Source: Betaproteobacteria bacterium (GTDB lineage Bacteria > Pseudomonadota > Gammaproteobacteria > Burkholderiales > Ga0077523). Taken from it: a stretch of 64,000 nucleotides of DNA. Location: NCBI GenBank assembly GCA_025350245.1, contig JANXYG010000069.1:1-64000 (forward strand). The letters are read 5' to 3'. The notes below the pieces were generated by a model that ran no database searches, was not told the DNA's origin, and saw only the letters and a program-made list of their open reading frames with translations. This document shows, in pieces, positions 52,533 through 60,575 of the stretch. The number at the start of each line of letters is the position of its first letter. Positions within the stretch are counted from its first letter, which is position 1. Position numbers and translations under genes: made by a program.

Positions 52533-53657
52533 TCACGCGACCTCACCCCGCAGTCGCTGGCCGATGCGAAGCAACGCATCGGCAGCGCCGAAGCCGCCCG
52601 CCTTGGTCACCAGCCACAGCACCCGGTCATCGACCGCGAGGCGGGCGCAGGCGATGCCGGGCAACAATTCACCGGTCACGTCCAGCGCCGATCGGCCGGC
52701 CGCCCGCAGGATCGCCATCGCGGTATCGCCGCCGGTGGCGACGATGGCACCGGTGCCGTCGACTCTTGCCGCCGCCAGCGCGTGGTCGGCAAGCCGCGCC
52801 GCCACTTCCATGGCATCGGCCTCGGTACCATCGGCGGCGCGGGTTGCCGCGATGACGAAGTCACCATCGAGCGCCATGCCGTCCGCGACCGGTTCGCCGT
52901 TCGGCGCGAGCACCACGCGGACACCGGCATTCGCCAGTTGCATGACCTGCTCGCGCGAGGATGCCGCGCGGGAGCCAACGATGTACACGATGCGGCCTTC
53001 GACGACCGCGGGTGACATCGGCTCACCGCCGGGCAGTGCGCGCGCAAGCGCTGCGGTCAGACCCGCCGAGCCGACCAGGAGCGGCGCCGCGCTCAGACGC
53101 ACCGATGCCAGCACGGCGTCGAGATCGGCGTCGGTGCTCGCGTCGTGAATGACGGCATCGACACCGGTCGCCGCGAATGCGGCGGCGAGCGGTTGCTGTA
53201 AGGCCGGCGACAGCGCGTCTTGCACGAATGCGGTTTCGGCGAGGGGAACGCCATCGACCAGGACGCAGCCGTCGACCACGGTCCTGCCCTGGTGCGGAAA
53301 TGCGGGGGCGACGATGGCTCGTCCTCGCCCCGACGCGTGCAGGGCCGCGACGGTTTCGCCGATGACGTTGCCGCGCAGCGTGGAGTCGATCTTCTTGACC
53401 ACCACCGCGAAGCCCGCGCCGCCGAGCCGGCGGAAGGCGCTCTCGACCCGCGCCGCAGCCTGTGGCAGCGGCAGATGTCGCGACTCGGTGTTGACCGATA
53501 CCACGCTCGCGTGCGCCACCTGGTGAGCATCGCAGTCGTCGGGTGAGGCGACGACGACGGTGACCAGGCCGCGGGACGCGAACGGCCCGGCCGCGTCCAT
53601 GGCGCCGGTCAGGTCATCGGCGATGATCAGGACCCTTACCGGCGCGGTCTTCGACAT
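52533..53657 (-). CDS. otnK: Four-carbon acid-sugar kinase (DUF1537, OtnK/DtnK type)
   Basis: A 374-residue kinase with two domains. The N-terminal domain shows VLIIADDLTGAMDAAGPFAS, the SVNTESRHLP loop, KKIDSTLRGNVIGETVAAL and APAFPHQGRTVVDG. The C-terminal nucleotide-binding domain has GTGAIVATGGDTAMAILRAA and WLVTKAGGFGAADAL. DUF1537 enzymes phosphorylate threonate, erythronate or oxo-tetronates. The next gene upstream is a PdxA2-like dehydrogenase, the partner expected in the threonate/erythronate pathway that ends in DHAP. Confidence 0.9.
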   Translation of the reverse strand: MSKTAPVRVLIIADDLTGAMDAAGPFASRGLVTVVVASPDDCDAHQVAHASVVSVNTESRHLPLPQAAARVESAFRRLGGAGFAVVVKKIDSTLRGNVIGETVAALHASGRGRAIVAPAFPHQGRTVVDGCVLVDGVPLAETAFVQDALSPALQQPLAAAFAATGVDAVIHDASTDADLDAVLASVRLSAAPLLVGSAGLTAALARALPGGEPMSPAVVEGRIVYIVGSRAASSREQVMQLANAGVRVVLAPNGEPVADGMALDGDFVIAATRAADGTEADAMEVAARLADHALAAARVDGTGAIVATGGDTAMAILRAAGRSALDVTGELLPGIACARLAVDDRVLWLVTKAGGFGAADALLRIGQRLRGEVA

Positions 53658-53686
53658 CGGACGACGGCCGCACCGCGACCGGCCGC

Positions 53687-53756
53687 ACCAAAGCGCTCCC
53701 CGAGGATGCTGCGCCCCCTGGGGGAAGCCGCAGCGCAGCGCAGGCTGGGGGTGGGG
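53687..53756 (+). repeat. Copy of the 3'-end intergenic repeat (first of two)
   Basis: CGAGGATGCTGCGCCCCCTG and GCGCAGGCTGGGGGTGGGG are present with a shortened hairpin. It runs directly into the second copy. Confidence 0.75.
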
Positions 53757-53870
53757 AACGAAGGGAACTGCGAAGCGAAGGGGCCCCGTCCACAGGGTCG
53801 CCCGAGGAACGGGGCGCCCCCTCCTGAGGGGGGAGCCGCAGCGCAGCGCAGGCTGGGGGTGGGCGTCAAC
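53757..53870 (+). repeat. Full-length copy of the 3'-end intergenic repeat (second of two)
   Basis: AACGAAGGGAACTGCGAAGC begins the long half, GCGCCCCCTCCTGAGGGGGG forms the hairpin and GGCTGGGGGTGGGCGTCAAC ends it, immediately before the pdxA2 stop codon complement at 53871. The half-structure matches 21001-21117 and 22179-22312. Confidence 0.85.
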
Positions 53871-54854
53871 TCACGCGGCGCGGTCGGCCATCATGCGGCC
53901 GTAGGCGATGGCGGCGCGCATGTTGGTGTGGTCGGCCTTGCCGGTCCAGGCGATGTCGAAGGCGGTGCCGTGATCGACCGACGTGCGCCGGATCGGCAGT
54001 CCGAGCGTGATGTTGACCGTGGTGTCGAAGGCGATCAGCTTGGTGGGAATATGGCCCTGGTCGTGGTACTGCGCCACCACTAGGTCGAACTCGCCGCGCA
54101 TGGCACGGTAGAACACCGTGTCGCCGGAGATCGGGCCGCGAGCGTCGATGCCTTCGGCCTGGGCCAGCGCGACACCGGCGTCGATCTGATCGATCTCCTC
54201 GCGGCCGAAAATGCCGCCTTCGCCGCAATGCGGGTTCAGGCCGGCCACGGCAATGCGCGGGCTGGTCAGGCCGAGCGAGCGAAAGTGCTTCCAGCCGGCG
54301 CGAATCGTGTCGAGCACGCGCTGCGTGGTGGCGCGCTCGGTGGCGTTGCGCAAGCTTGTATGGGTGGTGACGTGGACGGCCGCCAGCTTGTCCGACGCCA
54401 GCAACATGAACGACGACCTGGTGCCGGTGAGGGTCGCGAGCAGTTCGGTGTGGCCGTCGTAATGATGGCCGGCCGCATGCAGCGCCCCCTTGTTGAGCGG
54501 CGCGGTGACAATCACGGCGATGTCACCGGCCAGTGCCAGCAAGACGGCCTTCTCGATGTAGCGATAGGCGGCTTCGCCACCGCCGGCGCTCAACTTGCCG
54601 TCGGTGATCTCGGCGTCACGGCTGGTAGGCACGTGGAACACCGGCACCGCGCCGTCGCGGGCGTCGTCGGCCTCATCGAAGCGCAGCGACGTGCCCAGCA
54701 GGCGGTCGGCGCGCGACAGCAGGTCACGATGACCGATGACCGCGGTGCGGGAACGGTCGGCGGGGCTCATGTCGGCCAGTGCCTTGACCGTGATCTCCGG
54801 GCCGATGCCGGAAGGATCGCCCATGGTGATGCCGATCATTGCTGCAGTGGTCAT
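53871..54854 (-). CDS. pdxA2: PdxA2-type 4-phospho-threonate/erythronate dehydrogenase
   Basis: A 327-residue PdxA-family enzyme: IGITMGDPSGIGPEITVKAL at the N terminus, VIVTAPLNKGALHAAGHHYD with zinc histidine, LLASDKLAAVHVTTHTSLRN, VAGLNPHCGEGGIFGREEID and GDTVFYRAMRGEFDLVVAQY. PdxA makes vitamin B6 precursor; the paralogue PdxA2 oxidises and decarboxylates acid-sugar 4-phosphates. Adjacency to a DUF1537 kinase favours the latter. A CTATAATCCG box (54899-54894) about 40 bases upstream could give it its own transcript within the long series. Confidence 0.88.
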   Translation of the reverse strand: MTTAAMIGITMGDPSGIGPEITVKALADMSPADRSRTAVIGHRDLLSRADRLLGTSLRFDEADDARDGAVPVFHVPTSRDAEITDGKLSAGGGEAAYRYIEKAVLLALAGDIAVIVTAPLNKGALHAAGHHYDGHTELLATLTGTRSSFMLLASDKLAAVHVTTHTSLRNATERATTQRVLDTIRAGWKHFRSLGLTSPRIAVAGLNPHCGEGGIFGREEIDQIDAGVALAQAEGIDARGPISGDTVFYRAMRGEFDLVVAQYHDQGHIPTKLIAFDTTVNITLGLPIRRTSVDHGTAFDIAWTGKADHTNMRAAIAYGRMMADRAA

Positions 54855-54893
54855 GTGTGCGCTTGTCGCCAGCCAAGAATCAATCGAGGCCGG

Positions 54894-54899
54894 ATTATA
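54894..54899 (-). promoter_or_regulatory. -10 box before pdxA2
   Basis: On the minus strand GGCTATAATCCGGCC has a perfect TATAAT about 40 bases before the pdxA2 start and 24 bases after the stop of the BKACE gene, suggesting an internal promoter in the catabolic series. Confidence 0.5.
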
Positions 54900-54922
54900 G
54901 CCACCGGGGCGCAGCGATCAGG

Positions 54923-55825
54923 TTACTGATCGGAAGCGAGGCGCGCGCGAACGTCATCGGCGGTTGCCAGCGATGAACCCATCGCATCGACGGCTTCAGC
55001 GGCGGCACGCACCAGATCGACATTGGACGCCGTCGCGCCGAACGACACGTCTTCGAGGCCGACGCGGATGTGCCCGCCCTCGCTCACCACTCGCGGAATG
55101 AGCGCCAGCACGTCGACCCCGAGCCCGCCCGCCATCCACTGGGCGCCCGGCGCGAGCTGGTCGAGCAGCTTGAGGTAGGCGGTGAGGGCATAGTCCTCAG
55201 GCGGAAAACCGAAGCTGTAGTCCGACGTGAACATGAAGCGATAGATCGGTGCCGGTGAACTCTCGCGCCAGTGCAGCGCCGCCCCCAGGCGCAAAAAGCC
55301 CGGTTCGTAGATGGCATAGGAAGGATGGAACCCATGCCGGCGGGCCAGCGTGAGCGCATGCCGCACCGTCTGCTCGGCATTCTGGTAGACGAAACCGGGT
55401 TCGTCGCGCTGGATCTGGTCCCAGTGGGTGATGTTGCACGAGCCGGGATCCACGACGCCCCACTCCAGCAGATTCAGCCGTGCCAGTTGCTCGATGTGCG
55501 CGTAGCGGGTCTGCGCATCCAGCGGAACCAGTGAATCGCGACTGCCCGCGAACGGGATGGTGGGATACACGATCGCATCGACCTTGCTGCGGATGCCGCC
55601 GATGATGCGGGCGTACAGATCGGCATCGTCGCTCTGGCGGCCGGTGGCGGTGTCATAGGCATGCACGTGAACGATGGCGGCTCCCGCCTCGACGCAGGCG
55701 ATGCCTTGTTCGACGATCTCGTCGACCGTGACCGGAATGCCCGGCTGCCGGTCGCGGCCCCAGGGGCCGTTGAGCGCGACTTCGAGCCACGTGGGGGATG
55801 CGGACTGCGGCGATGATTCAGTCAT
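54923..55825 (-). CDS. BKACE-family beta-keto acid cleavage enzyme (DUF849)
   Basis: A 300-residue TIM-barrel enzyme. EVALNGPWGRDRQPGIPVTV, AGAAIVHVHAYDTATGRQSD (zinc HxH), the RYAHIEQLARLNLLEWGVVD region, and a late GGHIRVGLEDVSFGATASNV match the BKACE (Kce-like) family, which condenses a beta-keto acid with acetyl-CoA to give acetoacetate and a new CoA ester. The substrate varies widely within the family. Here it lies between an FAH-family hydrolase and pdxA2. Confidence 0.88.
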   Translation of the reverse strand: MTESSPQSASPTWLEVALNGPWGRDRQPGIPVTVDEIVEQGIACVEAGAAIVHVHAYDTATGRQSDDADLYARIIGGIRSKVDAIVYPTIPFAGSRDSLVPLDAQTRYAHIEQLARLNLLEWGVVDPGSCNITHWDQIQRDEPGFVYQNAEQTVRHALTLARRHGFHPSYAIYEPGFLRLGAALHWRESSPAPIYRFMFTSDYSFGFPPEDYALTAYLKLLDQLAPGAQWMAGGLGVDVLALIPRVVSEGGHIRVGLEDVSFGATASNVDLVRAAAEAVDAMGSSLATADDVRARLASDQ

Positions 55826-55837
55826 GGCGTAAGCGGG

Positions 55838-56533
55838 TCAGAGTGCAGGCAGGATGTGCACGGCGAGTTCGCCGAGGCCGTCGATGCGACCAGTGAGCCG
55901 ATCGCCGGGCACCACGGCACCGACGCCGGCCGGGGTCCCGGTGAAGATCAGGTCGCCCGCCGCGAGCAGATAGTAGTCCGACAGGAAGCTGATGGTCTCG
56001 GGCACCGACCAGATGAGGTCGGCGAGATCGCCCTTTTGCCGGGTGTCACCGTTGACCGCCAGCGTGATCGCACCGGCGGCCGGATGACCGACCGTAGCGG
56101 CCGGGTGCAACGGCCCGATCGGCGCCGACTGGTCGAAGCTCTTGCCGAAATCCCAGGGGCGGCCGAGGTCGCGCGACGTCAGTTGCAGATCGCGCCGGGT
56201 CATGTCGAGCCCGACCGCGTAGCCGAACACATGATCCAGCGCGCCCGCCACCGGGATGCGGCGCCCGCCGCTCTTCAGCGCGACCACCAGTTCGATCTCG
56301 TGATGATAGTTGCTGGTGCCAGGGGGGTAGTGGATGTCGCCGCCACCGGGTACCACCGCGTCGGCCGGCTTCATGAAGAAGAACGGCGGCTCCTTGTCGG
56401 GATCCTTGCCCATCTCGCGCGCATGCGCCGCGTAGTTGCGGCCGACGCAATACACCCGTCGCACCGGAAACTGCCGGGCATCGCCGACGATGGGCACGAC
56501 GGCGATCGCCTGGGGTTCGAACAGGAAGGTCAT
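55838..56533 (-). CDS. FAH-family hydrolase, probable fumarylpyruvate hydrolase
   Basis: A 231-residue protein matching the short FAH branch that includes fumarylpyruvate hydrolases: VRRVYCVGRNYAAHAREMGK, PPFFFMKPADAVVPGGGDIH, YHHEIELVVALKSGGR with the metal-binding E-x-E, GYAVGLDMTRRDLQ and FTGTPAGVGAVVPGDRL. The expected reaction is fumarylpyruvate to fumarate + pyruvate, the last step of the gentisate route. ATG 56533 gives the family start; upstream frame is unlike protein. Gentisate dioxygenase follows 181 bp away on the same strand. Confidence 0.88.
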   Translation of the reverse strand: MTFLFEPQAIAVVPIVGDARQFPVRRVYCVGRNYAAHAREMGKDPDKEPPFFFMKPADAVVPGGGDIHYPPGTSNYHHEIELVVALKSGGRRIPVAGALDHVFGYAVGLDMTRRDLQLTSRDLGRPWDFGKSFDQSAPIGPLHPAATVGHPAAGAITLAVNGDTRQKGDLADLIWSVPETISFLSDYYLLAAGDLIFTGTPAGVGAVVPGDRLTGRIDGLGELAVHILPAL

Positions 56534-56714
56534 GGGCTGCACTCCGGAGTTGCTGCGATCAGAACAGGTGGAACGCCCCGTCCACCACACCGAGGGGCCA
56601 GCGGCCACCCTCGAACAGTCGGTATCTTCGCATGAAGATCGGAGGCCTCCAGAGGCAACCCGCACGCCGAGAACCACGCCGCCGACAGCGCGGGTACCGG
56701 CGCCACGGTCGGCA

Positions 56715-57758
56715 TCACGCGTCGCGCTGTTCGCGCCATAGCGATAACGCCCGCTGCACCGGACGGTCCGAGAAACTGAACAGCACGGTGTCTTCGCTCG
56801 CATGCAGACGATGCCGCACCCAGCTCGGCACGACGAAGGTGTCACGCGGGCCGAAAGTGAATGTGCCATCGTCGAGACGGTAGTCGCCGCGGCCTTCGAT
56901 CACGTGGAACACCGTGCCGTCGGTGCTGCGATACCCGGCGCCGACGAACCCTTGCGGCAGCAACTGGATGAACGCGCCGATCGTCGGCATCGCCGGACCA
57001 CCGGTTGCCGGGTTGGTGAACTGCAATTTGTAGCCGTGACAGGCATCGGGTACACCGCCGCGGGCGAGCCGCGCCAGCGTGTCGCGACTGCGCTCGTAGG
57101 GATAGGCGAACAGCGGCGAGGCCGCGTGCCGCGGTTCGAAGTCGAGCGGCATGAGGGTGGCGCCATAGCGCGCCAGTGAATCGCCCTCGGGCCGCACCAC
57201 GGGCTGGGTATCGGTGCCGAGATTTTCGGCGAATCCGCAATCGAAGAATCGCACCAGCGGGATGTCGAGGCCATCGAGCCAGACCACCGGCTGGTCGGCG
57301 TCACTGCCATGGTCGTGCCAGGTCCAGCCCGGTGTGATGATGAAATCGCCGCGACGCATGGTCACCCGCTCGCCATCGACCGCGGTGTAGGCGCCGTCAC
57401 CTTCGACGATGAGTCGCAGCGCGGTCTGGGTGTGACGGTGGCTGGGCGCCACTTCCCCCGGCAGGATCAGTTGCAGGCCGGCGTACATCGACTGGGTGAT
57501 GGCGGAGCTGCCGGCCAGACCGGGATTCTCGAGGATCAGAACCCGCCGGACCGCTTCACGCGCGGTGATGAGAGCGCCGGATTCCAGCAGCGCCGGACGC
57601 AGGTCGTCGTAACGCCACAGGTGCGGCACGGCCGGCGACCGTGGCTGTTCCGGCACCAGCGCCGCCATCGACTCCCACAACGGGGTCAGTTGCTGCGGGG
57701 CGATGCGACGGTAGTAATCGTCGCGTGCGGCACGGCTGTCGGTGGCGGCGTTCATCAC
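56715..57758 (-). CDS. Gentisate 1,2-dioxygenase
   Basis: A 347-residue bicupin enzyme that opens the gentisate ring to maleylpyruvate. The first cupin carries APSHRHTQTALRLIVEGDGA with the iron-binding HxH, DFIITPGWTWHDHGSDADQP, and LVRFFDCGFAENLG. The second cupin (GYRSTDGTVFHVIEGRGDYR; DTFVVPSWVRHRLHASEDTV) completes the fold. Length and motif order match known enzymes. It lies directly after the PaaA-like diiron oxygenase gene (16 bp), so gentisate is the likely product or a downstream product of that oxygenase. Confidence 0.93.
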   Translation of the reverse strand: MMNAATDSRAARDDYYRRIAPQQLTPLWESMAALVPEQPRSPAVPHLWRYDDLRPALLESGALITAREAVRRVLILENPGLAGSSAITQSMYAGLQLILPGEVAPSHRHTQTALRLIVEGDGAYTAVDGERVTMRRGDFIITPGWTWHDHGSDADQPVVWLDGLDIPLVRFFDCGFAENLGTDTQPVVRPEGDSLARYGATLMPLDFEPRHAASPLFAYPYERSRDTLARLARGGVPDACHGYKLQFTNPATGGPAMPTIGAFIQLLPQGFVGAGYRSTDGTVFHVIEGRGDYRLDDGTFTFGPRDTFVVPSWVRHRLHASEDTVLFSFSDRPVQRALSLWREQRDA

Positions 57759-57774
57759 GGGTGGATGGTAATGG

Positions 57775-58476
57775 TTATTGCAGGACCGGCAGACGCAGGC
57801 CGAAGTCCTGCTCGACCAGCTCGGTCACGCGGCTCATGAAGTCGGCGCGCATCTCGTCGTTCGACCGCTGCTTGAGACCGAACCGCAGGTAGGTCTCGTT
57901 GTTGCGGCTGCGGCTCGACCCGAAGAACGCCGGGGTGATGGGGAAATAACGGTCGATGGCGCCCTGCACTTCTGCGCCGCGACCGGCCTGGATCAGCTCC
58001 AGACAGAAGTCCTTGCCGAACTTCGCGTGAAATTTCTCTTCCGGCATGGTCAGGCGCGCCAGGTTGCGCAGCGGGTGGAACGAGCAGTGGAGCAGATCTT
58101 CGACCTGCAGGATCTCCGCGTAATCGGCGATGGCCTTGATCACGCAGAACTCCGGCCACGTATTCAGTTGAAATTCGAAGATCGACAGCGGCCGCTTCAC
58201 CGCCGGGTCCATGCGCTCGGGCGCCACGCCGATCTCCTCGGCGAGGGTGCGAAAGCGTACATGGTGGTGATACTCCTCCATCGCGACCCGGCAGGTCAGC
58301 CATTTGGCATAGGGCGTCGGCGCCAGCGCGATCGCCGGCTCGTCGAACACCTGGGCGCCATAGAGTTCGTTCACCGCATGGCTGATGACGATCTTCTCGA
58401 CCGCCTGACGATATTCTTCGGGTTGCGCGGCGAGTTCGGCTGCGCTTTTCACTTCGAATGCGGCGACGACGGACAT
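57775..58476 (-). CDS. PaaA-like diiron oxygenase, stand-alone
   Basis: A 233-residue ferritin-like protein related to PaaA, the catalytic subunit of phenylacetyl-CoA epoxidase. All six probable diiron ligands can be lined up: E37 (NELYG), E67 and H70 (AMEEYHHH), D118 (IKAIADYAE), E147 and H150 (PEEKFHAKFG). The C terminus (QRSNDEMRADFMSRVTELVE) also matches PaaA. PaaB, PaaC and PaaD are absent, and it is shorter than PaaA. With a ferredoxin-type reductase and an SDR next to it, a two-component hydroxylase feeding gentisate is a reasonable inference; the substrate is not known. Confidence 0.85.
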   Translation of the reverse strand: MSVVAAFEVKSAAELAAQPEEYRQAVEKIVISHAVNELYGAQVFDEPAIALAPTPYAKWLTCRVAMEEYHHHVRFRTLAEEIGVAPERMDPAVKRPLSIFEFQLNTWPEFCVIKAIADYAEILQVEDLLHCSFHPLRNLARLTMPEEKFHAKFGKDFCLELIQAGRGAEVQGAIDRYFPITPAFFGSSRSRNNETYLRFGLKQRSNDEMRADFMSRVTELVEQDFGLRLPVLQ

Positions 58477-58490
58477 GATGGCTCCCGGGG

Positions 58491-59420
58491 TCAGAGTTCG
58501 GGTTCGGTATCGAATCGTTCGAGATCGGTGGCGAGATCGGTGAGGTGCGGGCCGAAAGCGCTCGCCAAAGCGCTGGCGTAGGCGGTTTCGTCCTGACGGT
58601 CGGGCGTGCCCGCCACCACCGTGGCGGCAACGCGCGGTTGCGAAAACAGGAACACCTCGCGCCCGCGAACGCCGAACACCTGCCCCGTGAACGTGTTACC
58701 GGCCGACACCAGAAAAGCGACCAGCCGCGCCACGTGATCGGCCGGAATGCGTAGCGCCCGCGCGCGGTATCGGACCTGCGAGTCGTTGGCGGGCCGGATC
58801 GATTCGGTGACACGGGTGGCCGCGAACGGCGCGACTGCATTGCACCTGACGCCGGCCCGGGCCATGTCCATCGCGACCACGCGCGTCAAACCGAGCAGCC
58901 CCGCCTTCGCGGACGCGTAGGCACTCTGACCGAAGTTGCCGATCAGACCGGCGCTCGAGACCATGTTGACGATGCCGCCGGGTGCCCTGCCCGCCTTGAT
59001 CTGGTCGCGCATCGCTGCCGTTGCGGCGGCGATCAAGGCGAACGGCGCGTGCAGATCGACTCTCAGCACCCGATCGAAGTCCTCGGGCCTGCCCTTGAAG
59101 ATCAGCGCGTCGCGCAGGATCGCCGCGTTGTTCACCACGATATCGACGGCGCCGAATCGCTCGACGGCGAGCGCCACCATCGCCGCGCCCGCGCCGGGGC
59201 TGGAGACGTCATCGTTCCAGGCCACCGCGCGGTCGCCCAACGCGGCCACGGCAGCTGCGGCAACCGCCGGATCGGCGCCACTGCCGTCGATGGCGACGCC
59301 GTTGTCGGCGATGATCACCGAGGCGCCGCGGGCGTGCAGGGTTCGGGCCACGGCAAGGCCGATACCGCGAGCACCACCGGTGACGATCGCGACCCGCCCG
59401 TCGAGTGTCGTCTCGCTCAT
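58491..59420 (-). CDS. SDR-family dehydrogenase
   Basis: A 309-residue short-chain dehydrogenase. VAIVTGGARGIGLAVARTLH is the NAD-binding motif, NNAAILRD follows near residue 103, and the catalytic Ser-Tyr-Lys is in NMVSSAGLIGNFGQSAYASAKAG. The C-terminal 90 residues (VFGVRGREVFLFSQPRVAAT) resemble the extended form found in 17-beta-hydroxysteroid/multifunctional enzymes. It overlaps the reductase gene by four bases and precedes the diiron gene by 14 bp. It probably oxidises an alcohol or dihydrodiol in the pathway. Confidence 0.9.
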   Translation of the reverse strand: MSETTLDGRVAIVTGGARGIGLAVARTLHARGASVIIADNGVAIDGSGADPAVAAAAVAALGDRAVAWNDDVSSPGAGAAMVALAVERFGAVDIVVNNAAILRDALIFKGRPEDFDRVLRVDLHAPFALIAAATAAMRDQIKAGRAPGGIVNMVSSAGLIGNFGQSAYASAKAGLLGLTRVVAMDMARAGVRCNAVAPFAATRVTESIRPANDSQVRYRARALRIPADHVARLVAFLVSAGNTFTGQVFGVRGREVFLFSQPRVAATVVAGTPDRQDETAYASALASAFGPHLTDLATDLERFDTEPEL

Positions 59421-60454
59421 GCCGCCACCGCCTTGGCAGCAGCGGCCACCGGAACCGGATCGGCGTGGATGTCACGCACCGCGACGCCCTTTCCCAACAG
59501 CAACTGCGTCGCGGCTTCGACCATCGCCGGCGGGCCGGCGACATAGGCCTTGAAGCCGTCGAGACGGGCGAAATCGGCGTCCACGGCATCGGTCACGATG
59601 CCCGACCGCCAGGGCACGCCAGCGCGACTCCCGTCATGCTCCGACAGCACCACCTGGGCGCGCGACCCGGCCCGCCCCTCGACCCACGAACGCATCTCTT
59701 CCTCGGCGTAGACGTCGCGCGCCGCTCGTGCCCCGAAGTACACGTGCAACGGGTTGTCGGATCCGCTCTCGCGCAACGTGGACAGGATCGACCGGATCGG
59801 CGCCAGACCACTGCCGCCGGCGATCGCGATGATCGGCCCCGCATGTCTGGAGCGCAGGTGCGCCGAGCCGTTCGGCCCGGTCACGCGCAATTCGTCGCCC
59901 ACCCGCAGACGCTGCCCCAGACCCGCGGTCACGCTGCCGGCGCCGCCTTCGCGCACATGGAACTCGAGCAATGGCTGATCGGGCCTGCCCGCCATCGAGT
60001 ATTCGCGGGCCATGCCGCGCGCAAACGGAAACTCGATCGAGGCATACTGGCCGGCGCTGAACGAAAATGGTCCACCCGCCACGATCTCGAGTTGCACCCG
60101 CCAGATGTCGTGGGTGACCGGCCCGAGGGCCGCGACCCGGCAGGCGAGCACGCGCGCGGGATGCATCGCGAGATCGTCTTCGTCCGAGCGGCGAATCCGC
60201 ACGTCGCTCCAGACCTGCGCCCGGCACGCGAGCACGATACCGCGCGCCCGATCCGCGGCGGCCAGTGCGTGTTCGGAATATTCGAGCTCGACGATGTCGC
60301 CCGATAGCAGCTCGCATCGGCAGGTGCCGCAGTTGCCGGCCTGGCAACTGTAGGCGAACTCGACACCGCCCAGCAGGCAGGCGTCGAGAATGGTGTCGCC
60401 GGCCTCCGCCTCCACCGTCTCGTCGCTGCCTTCGATTTGTATGGTGTGACTCAT
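59417..60454 (-). CDS. Oxygenase reductase with N-terminal [2Fe-2S] and FAD/NAD domains
   Basis: A 345-residue electron-transfer protein. A plant-type [2Fe-2S] domain has Cys 37, 42, 45 and 77 (YSCQAGNCGTCRCELL ... LACRAQ). The FAD-binding domain shows AREYSMAGRP and LRVTGPNGSAHL, the NAD domain GPIIAIAGGSGLAPIRSILS. This domain order (ferredoxin first) is that of NahAa, BenC and XylZ reductases, which serve ring-hydroxylating oxygenases; PaaE has the reverse order. It is the first gene of the series, facing the MarR regulator, and would supply electrons to the diiron protein. Confidence 0.92.
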   Translation of the reverse strand: MSHTIQIEGSDETVEAEAGDTILDACLLGGVEFAYSCQAGNCGTCRCELLSGDIVELEYSEHALAAADRARGIVLACRAQVWSDVRIRRSDEDDLAMHPARVLACRVAALGPVTHDIWRVQLEIVAGGPFSFSAGQYASIEFPFARGMAREYSMAGRPDQPLLEFHVREGGAGSVTAGLGQRLRVGDELRVTGPNGSAHLRSRHAGPIIAIAGGSGLAPIRSILSTLRESGSDNPLHVYFGARAARDVYAEEEMRSWVEGRAGSRAQVVLSEHDGSRAGVPWRSGIVTDAVDADFARLDGFKAYVAGPPAMVEAATQLLLGKGVAVRDIHADPVPVAAAAKAVAA

Positions 60455-60496
60455 TGATTTCCGCGCCACCGCTGCATCAGCGGTGTAAAGTATGTG

Positions 60497-60530
60497 CAAC
60501 CAATCATTTGATGTCAAACCATATGATGGT
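60497..60530. promoter_or_regulatory. Candidate MarR operator and divergent control region
   Basis: CCAATCATTTGATG and CCATATGATGG form an imperfect inverted repeat with AT-rich arms in the 121-bp gap between the reductase and MarR genes. MarR proteins bind such A/T-rich dyads at divergent promoters of aromatic operons. Confidence 0.5.
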
Positions 60531-60575
60531 CGAAATCGATGATCGAAATCCTAAGACCGTGACCGCCAAAACCAC

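Noticed and set aside
50330..52855. An 841-codon plus-strand frame opposite maiA, the CoA-binding protein and part of otnK
   Set aside because: It spans three clear minus-strand genes, is His/Arg-rich throughout and contains a repeat element.
53636..53869. Short frames with TPSLRCA...SPLRG-like peptides in this and other repeat copies
   Set aside because: The same peptide string appears wherever the intergenic repeat occurs, so it is translation of the repeat, not a gene family.
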